This document shows, piece after piece, positions 54,433-64,000 of a stretch of 64,000 bases of DNA (positions within the stretch are counted from its first letter, which is position 1; the number at the start of each line of letters is the position of its first letter). Position numbers and translations under genes: made by a program. This DNA is from Solicoccozyma terricola. Lineage: Eukaryota > Basidiomycota > Tremellomycetes > Filobasidiales > Piskurozymaceae. The notes beneath the pieces are model-generated. The model was given only the letters and a program-made list of their open reading frames with translations, did not search any database and was not told where the DNA came from. Location of the stretch: assembly GCA_001600875.1 (NCBI GenBank), contig BCLD01000014.1, positions 401,475-465,474 of the forward strand, in the 5' to 3' direction.

Positions 54433-55731
54433 TCACGAATCGATCGTAGCCGTTACACCTAATCCCTCCAGCGCCTTCTCCACCTGCCTTAACGCCTTTT
54501 CAGCACTTGCAGCATCCAAACTTTCCCTTCTGATCTTGTTGAAATCAGCTAAACCTCCGGTAGCTGTTCCATTGCCGGCTCCATCCCCGTTCCCGTTTCC
54601 ATTGCTACTTGTACCGCCGAGCCTCGCTCCGATAGAGTGCCCGACCATACGTTTCGCTCCATCTGTCATTCGTGGTCTACCTCCTGGTCCACCTTCAGCA
54701 GCCATACCTCCAACTACATCGAGAGGAGGTGAGGTGAGGTCGTCACGAGATGATGATGTGTTGGAAAGCGAGTCGGAAGATGAAGATCGGAAAGTAGGCG
54801 GGTATCTCGGAGGGGCACTGTTGGTTTGAGCGGTTGTTGTTGGAGTATGTGATTGTATTGGAGATTCGGCTTCCATATGGGTAGGTAGACGTCCACCAGG
54901 TCCACCACCTGTCAAGCTGGACCTATCGAGTCCACCTGAAGCCTGAAATCCAGATAAAACACCAGAAACTGATGATCGCGTGCGAGAGCCAGCGAATGAC
55001 GATCCACGAGCATGATAAGATGATGTCGAGCCGTTGGGAGCATTCGATGTCGAGAACGAACCCATACGTTGATTTGAAGCACCGAATCCAGAGCCGGTCG
55101 GTGCGGACGATCCCAAAATCGATGTACCCCCACCACTCGGACCAAGAACCGTCGACACACTCGAAGCACGACCATGCGAGATACCCATTGGTGGAGGAGG
55201 AATTGAGAATGTAGCACCATTGGTACCTCTCATTCCACCTTGCTGCATGCCGGTGTTGGAAGTCCCAGCGAACGACGCTCGACTGTTAGTGCCTGCGTGG
55301 CCATGGGTGCGAGCGTTGACAGAGTGGATTATTGCTTGAGCATCGGGGCCGTCGTAGGGTCGGATAGTTGCTGGTGGTGGAAGGATGGCTGGTGGGTCAA
55401 GTAGGAGAGAGAGGTAGGCTCGTTTGGCTAGTAGGAGACAGGGATGATCCGTCAGCTTGGATCAGAATAAGAACCCCGGATTTTACTGCCATTACCCCTA
55501 CTTACCAACTGTGGCATCCGCAAACACAGCCAGAGCGGTTATGTCATCTATCCATTTGATCTTGAAACCACCTCTCTCCTCACTCCATTTGGTGAAGATG
55601 CTCTGCAGATCTCTCGTCTTGAGGTCGGGAGAGAAGTTGGCTAATGTGAGGATACGTGTGACGGATGCGGAGACAATGGGATGGGAACTGGATGGTGGTG
55701 GGAGTTGAATTGGGAGTTGCGAGATGGACAT
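54433..55731 (-). CDS. R3HCC1L-like RRM-fold protein with disordered tail
   Basis: ATG at 55731. Residues ~20-85 form a recognisable divergent RRM-like domain (ILTLANFSPDLKTRDLQSIF, TKWSEERGGFKIKWIDDITA, LAVFADATVAKRAYLSLLLD) resembling the C-terminal domain of human R3HCC1/R3HCC1L. An intron with GTAAGT donor (near 55503) splits it at Val-Ala. The rest, about 300 residues, is Gly/Ser/Pro-rich and disordered (STVLGPSGGGTSILGSSAPT, GNGNGDGAGNGTATGG), with a short conserved-looking helix at the C-terminus (ASAEKALRQVEKALEGLGVT). A role in RNA binding is inferred from the fold only. Confidence 0.75.
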
Positions 55732-56120
55732 GATGAATGAAGGTGAGGGATTTTAGTGATGAGCTGTGTTTAGCTGTGTGGAGCCGAGTGTGGAGTGGTG
55801 AGTTCGTCGTATGCGGAAGACGGTGGGTGGTTGATGTTATCGAAGAGTCGATCAAAGGGTTGATGTGGATGTAGTGGGAGTGCCAACGTCGAACGAAAGA
55901 ACGTGTCACCACAGAATGGTAGGGAGGGAGGGGTAGCCAGTAGAGATCGTGCTGGGAGATTGACTACAAACTGACGAACCAGGGATAATAATGTGATGTG
56001 GATAACTGAATGCAAAGCGGTAACCAACGATGATGCAACTCCAGCTGTGGAATGATTCCGACGGTTGATATGAAATGAACGACGCGTGACGTTTGCACTT
56101 TTCAATCCCACTACAGACCA
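55732..56120. other. Intergenic: RRF 3' flank and promoter of the R3HCC1L-like gene
   Basis: About 390 bp between two minus-strand genes. Several short open frames are present without family signatures. No element recognised. Confidence 0.45.
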
Positions 56121-57260
56121 TCAAGCCTTTGCAAACTCCTTCTTCACCTGCGACATGAGCTCATCTAACCTTCCCGTGTGTTTGTCCGTCAACTCCTGGA
56201 TCTACACCAGCAAACCCCGTTCTCCGTCAGCTTCGCTCGTTGCCCCCTCATCAAATCGAACCGTCAATTCTCACATCCTTCGCAAACGGATTCCCTTTAT
56301 CTCCTCCCTTTCCAAGTCTGTGTGTGTACCCCTTCAACGCATCTGTCCTCGCCCCTCTCACTTGTTGCTTTGCTGTTTCGGAGATGGTATGGAGGTCCTT
56401 CAGGATCGCTGTACGGATTTCTTGGGTCGGTCTATTTGGAGCAGAGCGGAGCGGAGCTCGCCTCCAGCGTCAGTCCAGGTGGGGTTCGAAGGTTGACAAG
56501 ACATGGGACACACCGGGAGATTGGAATCTTAAGAGTTCTTGGATCTTGTTTTTGAGGTGATATTCCTGGAAGGTTTGCCTTATGAATGGCTGCCTCTACC
56601 AATTTCATGCTCTGTGAATGAATGTACAGGAGGATGTCAGCGCCTGCTTCGACGTAGTGTTCAAAGTATATTCCAAATCACATCTTGGTCGTATACCTCC
56701 ACGAATAGGGTAGCATTCCGTACTGTAACGCTTGCTACGCTTTGTAAAGGCTGTGGAGGTTCCTCCGGAACGATCTGAACTCGCACAGAGTCCAGCAGAG
56801 CTATGAAGGTCGGGTCGGGTCAGCATTTGGGGGGTACCCGAACCCTAGAGGAAGTCTTACCTGGCGTGATCCTTCCCTTTCCTCTCTCTACACCATCATA
56901 TGCCTGGCCCTGGAATCTCTCAACAGCCTTATCCATCCGCACAGCCGCCTTGTCCAATAATGTTTTCTCCAATTCTTCTATTGCAGACTCGGAAGCTTCC
57001 AGTGGCTCTTCACCAGGATTGGAGAATCCAGAAGAGTTCGAAGCGAACGATGTAGATTTTTTGGACTGTTTTCCTTTGCTCTTTATTACAGTGGTTCCTT
57101 CATCATCATGGTCCTTCGAAGACCTCTTCTGTTTCTTCGCATAGTTGCGGATTTGAAGGTTGAAGGTTGCCAATGGTGCTGCGGTTGCGACTCGGCGCGG
57201 TACACATGTCGAGCAGCCGGCTAGCAGCATACGACTAGCTCGAGCGAGGGGAAAGGCCAT
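56121..57260 (-). CDS. RRF1: Mitochondrial ribosome recycling factor
   Basis: Mitochondrial RRF, which splits post-termination mitoribosomes. ATG at 57260 begins an Arg/Ala-rich targeting leader (MAFPLARASRMLLAGCSTCV, ATAAPLATFNLQIRNYAKKQ). A Ser/Lys linker is followed by the RRF body: AIEELEKTLLDKAAVRMDKA, VERFQGQAYDGVERGKGRIT, then after an intron ALLDSVRVQIVPEEPPQPLQ, SVTSVTVRNATLLVEVYDQD, and after another intron MKLVEAAIHKANLPGISPQK. This corresponds to the head domain (VxVxxxxxLxVxVFD and AIxxANLGxxPQ in the family). The C-terminal helix is PTQEIRTAILKDLHTISETA, KQQVRGARTDALK, and after a last intron IQELTDKHTGRLDELMSQVK with KEFAKA and stop at 56121. Divergent from VPS5, 229 bp apart. 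An in-frame ATG at 57353 would add a His/Arg-rich stretch and seems unnecessary. Confidence 0.92.
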
Positions 57261-57489
57261 GTCTGTGCTCTGGACTGCGATAGGGCGCCGAATCGTGCGC
57301 CGATGCTGATGCGTGCTGTGTGCTGTGTGCTGTGTGTGTCTACATGGCCACATACCGTTTCAAAGTGGATGGTCGGGCATTCGTACAACGATCACGTGTC
57401 AGCGTGGATAGAGCACGCCTATACCCCATGTTGTCTGATGGACATGACATCCACCTCGGATATCCACTCATCTTCGTCTGATATACACC

Positions 57490-60400
57490 ATGGACGACGA
57501 CGACTTGGCAGCTCTCCTTCGCTCTCAAACCACCGCCGCTCCACTTCCGTCGTGGAGCGACTCCAATCCATCCCCAACTCTTGATCCCTTCGCCAACCCA
57601 TTCGCGGATGGACCCTCACGCAGCACAGGTCCAGCCTATGGCTCAGCCTCTGTATTCGCGAGTGGAAATGGAGGGTCATTTGGAGGTATCAATGAGCTAC
57701 CATCAGCTGCGGAGCGAAGAGATACGACCGAGGTTAACGATCGGATTGAAGAGATATTTGTCGCTCAGAGTGCTGGAGATGGTTTGCAGGAAGTGTCTCC
57801 CTATGTCACACGCATACAGGAAGATACCGATCCTTACTATGGGAACGCTTCTTCGGAAATGCAACCACAAGGTAGTGGCCACACTATAACCGGTTTGGAA
57901 GAGCGAGGTGTCTTCGGTACCGCAGCTGGATTCGATCTTGATACCCCATACGTACCTCCACCGATCTCTCGTCACCAATCATCGTCTGCAGCAGCAGTTG
58001 AGAACACGGGATTCATCAACTCATCGCCTTCTCCATTTGGTGGAACCGATACATACCCTAGTATTCCTCACCAACCTCTTCCAACCTCGCTCTACCAAAC
58101 CCCTACGACTCCACCATCAACCTCATACAATCCATATCAATCTCAGCACGTCAAACAAGCTTCCTCTTCTCCTGTCCAACATGCCTCTCGTGTCCTTCCA
58201 TCGTCGCTGCTTACCCCTGATATTCTGGGAACTACACATGAAGACTCACTAAAGAAAGCATTCGTCAAATCTTCTTCGTCTTCCGCATCATCACCTGTCT
58301 CAACAGACATCACCAAATCACCGCAAAAGGACAAATCGACACTGGGTAAACAACCGTATGTGTTTAGGCCGGGAGGAAATCCGAAAGCGAAGAAGACTGG
58401 AGCTGTGAACGTCTCGAGAACGGGGAGTCTAAACAATAAGGAAAGGAAAGTTGAGGCAAATAAAAAGGACAAGGAGGGCAAAGAAATTGATATTGGAATT
58501 GAGACGACGGTAAAGGATATTCCGGGTACTAGCAAAGTGTTAGACAAGGAGGTGGAGAATTCGAAGAGTATCACTGCCGAGAAGGAAGGGGCACCCAACA
58601 TGGAAGGGGCAAAGCTCGAACAGCCAATCAAGTCGCCAGCGAAGGATGTCATCGCAGGTAACGTGAACATACCGGACGCCGTTGAAGAATCAGTAGAGCT
58701 TAAGCAAGAGGTGAAGGTGGAAAACTCTGAGGCGAACCCTTCGGTTGTTACTGTGATCAAATCGGAGGATGAGGTATCCGATGCAATCAAAGTCTCGTCG
58801 CCACCGCCTGTTGGGCCTCAAGTCGCGAACCAGATTTCAAACGGTCCGCATCCCACCAGTGCCGCAAATGAAGCTATCAAGTCCACCCAACCTGACGGCC
58901 ATCCGATCATCGAGAATGGACTGGTCCAGGACCTTAGGCAGCTTCCTCCATTACCACTATCTGAGCAGTCGACACCGCGGGCTGGCTCTCCAGTTGCGCC
59001 ACCTTCTGAGCCTTCCCACGAACACGTCAATGGACATGCAGAGGTTCCACCTCCAAAAGAAACACCTGAGACCTCTCACCACGCCCCTCATTCCGTTTCG
59101 ACAACTTCGCCACGATCCTCCCTTAAGTATGACAAGGTCTCCGTTTCTCCACTTGATCAACCTCCACAGAGCGACAGATACGAAAGGGGGTTCTCGTCGT
59201 TGTCTCTTGGTGGCAATGCAGCATTTGGGGGCGGCTTCTCGTCGACCGGTCCGACTTCCTCGTTTGCCTCGACCAGTCAATCGAGTTGGGGGAGGACGTA
59301 TGATGAACCTGAGGAAAATTCTGCGTCCTCGTGGGGACCAAATGAAGGGCACGCACGAGTCGCCGCTGTGGGCTCAACGTGGGATGGGGGTCATACCATA
59401 GATCGCAACGGAGCAAGACAGAGCGAATGGGTTGGAGACGCGCAGTCAGACCATACTAATGGCGAGGCAGTGCCGCAGCCTGCTCAATCACATCAACGGA
59501 CGATTTCCACCTCCTCCAAACGATCATTTGGAAGCGCAACTCGCGATAAGCCACCGATTCAGCAGATGTTCACTATAACCCTGAGTGATCCTACCAAAGT
59601 AGGAGATCCTATTCGAGGACACGTCGTATATACAATCACCACAAGGGTGAGTATACGGACTGGGAGTTTGGTTTTCCTGGCTTCGGGGCTGATATCCCTT
59701 GCAACAGACGACATCCCCGCATTACCGACGTGCAGAATTTTCTGTTCTCCGCCGTTTCTCGGACTTCCTGTGGCTGTTTGAAGCTGTCTCCAGTAATAAT
59801 CCTGGAGTGATTGTGCCTCCGGTCCCCGACAAACATCCGTTCGGTGGGTCTGGTGTTGGACCTGAGCTCAACCAAAATAGCTAAACCGATCTCTTTTTCT
59901 TTAGGCCGATTCGAGGACCAGTTCATTGAGACACGACGAGCAGCTCTGGAACGCTGTCTTGGCAAGATGGCAAATCATCCTGTTCTTGGGCTTGACCCTG
60001 ACCTCCGATTATTCTTGGAAAGCGACACATTCGCCATTGATGTGAGTTATACAAGGGACGTTGCTGCTATACATGGACCAACGGCTACGGTTTCGTTACG
60101 GCGCAGATGAAACATCGTCGCTCAGAGATGACTCAGGACAAGCAAGGCCTGTTGGCAGGCTTCGGTGGAACTTTGATCGGTAACAAGTTTCATGAGCAGG
60201 ACGAGGTGCGTACAATCGCAGAAATAGACCCAAATCTTCCCTGACAGCGCTGCGTGTCTCGTCATCATCAGTGGTTCAACGAGAAAAAATTGTTCCTTGA
60301 TTCTTTAGAATCTCAACTGAAGGGCTTGATCAAATCCGTCGAGACCACCTCGAAGCAGAGACTAGGTATGTTGGACAGCTCAAGCATGACTGCCTTCCTC

Positions 60401-61198
60401 GTTGACCGCATTCACTGTGCACGTAGATCTCGCAATATCCATTTCCGAACTCGCAGATGCCACGACGGCTTTATCCGAGTGCGATCTTTCACAAGATCTC
60501 ACGGAAGTCTTGGACCAGATGGCCACCCTTATTGCTCGGGAGAAGGATCAGCAAGAGGCGCAGGCGAAGATGGATGTTGTGCATTTGTTAAACACCGCGG
60601 ATGAATATCTTCGGACTATCGCTTCTGTTCGAGTGAGTGAGAGACTTCTTACATCGTGCCTTGATAACTTATCGGCGAAAAACGAAGCTTGCATTTGCCT
60701 CGCGTATCAAGTCTTACCACACATGGCAAGCAGTGGAAGCGGATGCCAAGAAGCTCAAGGTTCAACACGAGAAGCTGAGAAAGCAAGGGAAGATTGCTCA
60801 TGATCGAATTGGACCAGCTCTTACAGAGATTGCTGAGGTGAGACGGCGATTTGTACCTGTCGCGGGGAGTCCGGTGTTCAAAAGCAATTTCTTCCTTCTC
60901 GACAGGCCGAAAGGAGAGGTGTCGACGCTCATTCTGACTTTGAGGCGGTATCACGCTTGGTCAAGATCGAGTTCGCGCGTTTCGACATCGAGAGGATGGA
61001 GGATATCAAGTGCATGCTGGAGAGGTATTTGGATGGTATGATCTTGAGACAGAAAGAGGTGGGTAGATCTCTCTGTTCGCCATGATTCCCTGAAAACACT
61101 GGATTTCTGACGCGTTCACCTGCGGCTTCCAGTTGATATCGGCATGGGAGAAATTCCACTCGGTATGTGCTCGGCTGGTCCAGCAACAACAGGCATGA
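57490..61198 (+). CDS. VPS5: Retromer sorting nexin Vps5 (PX-BAR)
   Basis: Vps5/SNX1 orthologue; with Vps17 it forms the membrane-bending SNX-BAR coat of retromer on endosomes. ATG at 57490. The first exon encodes about 720 residues, mostly a disordered Ser/Pro/Lys-rich N-terminus starting with an acidic DDDDLAALLRSQ motif. The PX domain follows: FTITLSDPTKVGDPIRGHVV, YTITTR, then across introns TTSPHYRRAEFSVLRRFSDF, LWLFEAVSSNNPGVIVPPVP and DKHPFG. RRFSDF and PPVPDK supply the phosphoinositide pocket. Next are RFEDQFIETRRAALERCLGK and MANHPVLGLDPDLRLFLESD. The SNX-BAR region starts with GLLAGFGGTLIGNKFHEQDE joined to WFNEKKLFLDSLESQLKGLI, and continues with coiled segments (DLTEVLDQMATLIAREKDQQ, YHTWQAVEADAKKLKVQHEK, AERRGVDAHSDFEAVSRLVK) to WEKFHSVCARLVQQQQA at 61198. 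About nine introns, all after the first exon; the N-terminal extension is longer than in yeast Vps5. Confidence 0.94.
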
Positions 61199-61595
61199 GT
61201 GTATGTTCGGCGCAAGGGTGCCCAGAGGCGTGATACCTCTTTGCTAGTTGTATTCGACGTTGAGAGGAGGTGAATGAGCCATCTCTTTCTGACTATTTCC
61301 CCTGCCGTGCTGTGCCACGTGGCCCCAGAAACATGCCCGTTTCCGTCTTGTTCAATATGCAACCGGCCGGCGTGAAGACCTTGGCGACATAATAATCAAT
61401 AGTCAGCTTGGATCGGTGGTGAAGAGCAATCCAGCGTCACCTCAGTCCATCAGATAGGTACTTTACTACCAGCCAAGTCACCTTCCGCTGGTTCCATATT
61501 GAACGGAACTCCTTGGCGGATCGAGCACCAATCGCGCAATACCGTTCCCTCCTAGATTTGATCTGCTGCGCAACTACGAACAGCGTGTAACCAGC
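61199..61595. other. Intergenic: VPS5 3' flank and promoter of the seven-TM gene
   Basis: About 400 bp with no supported exon. Nothing distinctive recognised. Confidence 0.45.
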
Positions 61596-64000
61596 ATGGG
61601 GATCAGGACGGCATTGACGAGTCTTCTGGCGCTATCGTGTGTCCTTCCAGATGTTGCGGCTTATCGCGGTGAGTGAGAGTGAGATGGTGGTGAATGCTGC
61701 CTACTGTGCGTGTGGCAGCTGACTTCTCTGCCGTTTCACCTTAGTCAACATTCAGGACACGGATGAGCTCAGGGAGGTTTGCAGTGGAATGTATGGAGGC
61801 AAGGATGCTTATATTGAGAGTGGGTATCTTATAATTCTCAAGCACAATATATCTGCGTGACAAGGACATGATCTGACTCCACTTTCATGTAGTTGCTTTT
61901 GACGACACCTCCGTCGGTCAACTTGCTCTTGTGATATACGAATGGAAAGACGTCGAGTACCTTGGAGCCGAGACTCCGGACGCGAGTGTCGGATCGAGTG
62001 ATCTACCTGTGAGGTGCTACATTTCATACTGTTTTACCCTCTCAAGCTAACGCGAATTCCCCGTAGAAAACATACATCTGCACTACGTCGGCCGGTTCGT
62101 CATCGCGTCTGCGCATTTGCCTAAAAAATCGCAGCTGATTTCTTGTCCGGCCTTTAACAGTGCGATCTGGTTTGTGCACTTCATCGGAACTCGGATCATT
62201 CATCAGTTCATTACCTTCTGGTATAACCCTCGACCAAACTTCCATCTTCACCTCTGGCATTCGCTTTGATCAATCGTCCTTCCCCTCTGAACCAATCGAC
62301 ACCGAGGAGGATGCGGAAGAACCAACGTACGAAGAGATTACCTCTGTTGACGAGGCAATCGCGCCAGGTCAAGGAATGACTGCTACTAGCTCAGCAGATG
62401 AGCCTCTCGAAACAAATGAGACTGAGATGGTTGACGATTCCTGGCAGAAGAATTCAGAGAATGGCGTGGAGAATGACACTGCGGCCGAAGAAGCCGCTGA
62501 AGAGCTTTACGAAGAGATTATGAGCGGTGAGAATGATGGCTTGCGACGTCGTTCTCATCACGTTCGTCGTCAGACGAAGCTTCCAAGTCTTCGTTTGGGT
62601 CACGCCGCTGGCGGACGCAAGCGTCAATTTGAGGACGAGGACAGTTACGTGGACGACTACGCAGAGGAAGAGTATGGAAGTACCACGGATGACACGTATG
62701 GTGATGCGGTGGATACCGCAAACAAGGACTATGGTTTCGATGATTCGCTTAGTGGATTGGAGGGCGAAGACTATGGATCCGATACCTCGAATGAGGACAA
62801 TGAGCCGAGCACGACCTCTTCGGACATCCCATTGCCCACCAAAGCCACTCACAAGACACACAAACCGGCATTGTCCAATGGTATTTCGGATTCCAGCTCA
62901 GCTGTTCCAATTTACACCGCACCAATCGTGTATCATGTCAGCAAGACTGGATACTATTGTATCGGTGAGTGAAGGATTCTGCTGATTCCCAGAGCTATGT
63001 TTGACCTGGTATTATCAGGTGTCGTTCCTGTTACTCTCGTTAACAGCAAGAAGAGGGAGTCTTCCCCAGCACTGATCGAGAGGCAATCGACAACTCATGC
63101 GGAATACTCCGGATCGGTGCTGTTCCGCAACCAATTCGTTGGGGAGCTACCTGCCGCCGAGTACCCAAAGATTGGCGTACGTCTGCTGTCTTTCTTTCAA
63201 TCCCTGCTGGGACCGAACTGATGATCTGCTTCTCGTAGTTCTACGGCTTTTTGAGCTTGGTTTATATCATTCTTGCCGGTGGATGGGGATTCTTGTGCTT
63301 TAAATACCGTAGAGAGCTTCTGTGAGTTTGACGTTAGACCTTGTCATGCACGCCGAGTATTGACGATGCCTGGATTGAAACACGCTCTTCTAGCCCTATG
63401 CAAGTGAGTCGAACTCGATGCGTCTCCCTGATATGTAACTGATTGAAGGCACTGTTTCTTTAATCCAGCTTTATATCAGCGGCACGATCTGTTTCCTTGT
63501 TGTCGAGATGATCGCGAATTGGGCTTACTACCGATTCATCAACAAGCACGGCGGTAGCGCCAGCTCTCTGGCGTTCCTCTTTGTCGGTAGGTTTGAAGGC
63601 ATCTTTGCACGTTGAATTTACACATGCTGAAGTAAATCTTTCCTCCGTCAGTCGCCATCCTTAATGCCGGTCGTAACTCGCTTTCATTCTTCCTCCTGCT
63701 CATCGTCTCCATGGGTTTATCGGTCGTCACGCCATCTCTTGGCCCGATTATGAATAGGGTTCGACTGTTGACAGCTGTTCATTTCATCTTTGGTGGTGCG
63801 TGACAGTCGCGAATACTTGAATCACTCACCGCTGACGCACGACTACGTGTTGTAGTTCTTTACTCCATCGGTACTGTTCAGGTCGAACTGGAGAGCGCTT
63901 CTCTCTTCCTTGTTATGTTCCTCATCTTCCCGTTGGCGTTGACTCTGACTGCTTTCCTGATGTGGACCATTCTTTCCTTGAACGGTAGGCATCCTCCGAC
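61596..64000 (+). CDS. PTM1: Ptm1/GPR107-family seven-transmembrane protein, 3' end outside window
   Basis: Golgi/endosomal seven-TM protein of the Lu7TM (GPR107/GPR108, yeast Ptm1) family with an N-terminal GOLD-like luminal domain. ATG at 61596 opens a signal peptide (LTSLLALSCVLPDVAAYR). Small exons encode the luminal region VNIQDTDELREVCSGMYGGK, VAFDDTSVGQLALVIYEWKD, EYLGAETPDA, KTYICTT and TLDQTSIFTSGIRFDQSS. An unusually long acidic, low-complexity insert follows (about 200 residues, for example YVDDYAEEEYGSTTDDTYGD), then PIVYHVSKTGYYCIG and VLFRNQFVGELPAAEYPKIG. The membrane part starts FYGFLSLVYIILAGGWGFLC, then LYISGTICFLVVEMIANWAY, VAILNAGRNSLSFFLLLIVS, MGLSVVTPSLGPIMNRVRLL and SLFLVMFLIFPLALTLTAFL. 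NWAYY, ARN/GRN and the luminal YYC are typical of this family. The last exon(s), including the remaining helices, lie beyond 64000. Confidence 0.9.

Overview
This window is a piece of a fungal nuclear genome. Nearly every gene is broken by short introns of about 50-90 bp with GTGAGT/GTAAGT donors and CTGAC/CTAAC branch-like motifs before CAG/TAG, and the gene content (HapX, Kog1, Afi1, Vps5, mitochondrial RRF, Prp46, a single canonical G-beta) is that of an ascomycete or basidiomycete. The intron density, the short exons, the CT-rich leaders and the Afi1, HapX and COP9 genes fit a basidiomycete yeast, most likely a tremellomycete (Cryptococcus/Kwoniella/Tremella relatives). That placement is an inference from gene style, not from a search. 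I see no virus, transposon, CRISPR array, rRNA or convincing tRNA gene.

Layout. 1-13.1 kb is mostly on the + strand: the 3' part of a coiled-coil protein, a short-chain dehydrogenase with a mitochondrial-like leader, the COMPASS subunit Swd3/WDR5, ribosomal protein eS6, and, after a 3.5 kb gene-poor stretch, the G-protein beta subunit. 13.5-24.2 kb is on the - strand: Afi1, a small twin-CX9C COX-assembly protein (Cmc1) recoverable only by splicing, and the TORC1 subunit Kog1/Raptor. TAF10 (+) is divergent from KOG1. The COP9 subunit Csn2 (-) and nucleoporin Ndc1 (+) are divergent from each other. 31-35 kb holds a long CT-rich leader, an assembly gap and an unrecognised low-complexity protein. 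35.3-41.8 kb holds a secreted metallophosphoesterase (-) with an intronic tandem repeat array, divergent from the iron regulator HAPX (+), whose upstream region carries an exact fungal iron-GATA site. 41.9-50 kb (-) holds SDS22, an aldehyde dehydrogenase interrupted by a second gap, and a Cid1-type nucleotidyltransferase. 50.3-57.3 kb holds MAK11 (+), then PRP46, an R3HCC1L-like RRM-fold protein and the mitochondrial ribosome recycling factor (-). 57.5-64 kb (+) holds VPS5 and the start of a Ptm1/GPR107-type seven-TM protein that runs off the window.

The genes do not form a pathway cluster. They are housekeeping genes in head-to-head and tail-to-tail pairs with compact shared promoters, broken by a few long, low-complexity leaders upstream of GPB1 and of the unrecognised gene. 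Five genes encode WD40 proteins (Swd3, Gpb1, Kog1, Mak11, Prp46). The observations most worth a second look are: the iron-GATA site before HAPX; the repeat array with hairpin potential inside a phosphoesterase intron; a GC-AG intron in AFI1 that hides an in-frame stop; an eS6 tail without the usual RRxSS phosphosites; a stop-free, frame-preserving intron encoding a Cys-rich insert; a perfect 16-bp palindrome upstream of the aldehyde dehydrogenase; and long G:C homopolymers next to assembly gaps and serving as intron pyrimidine tracts.
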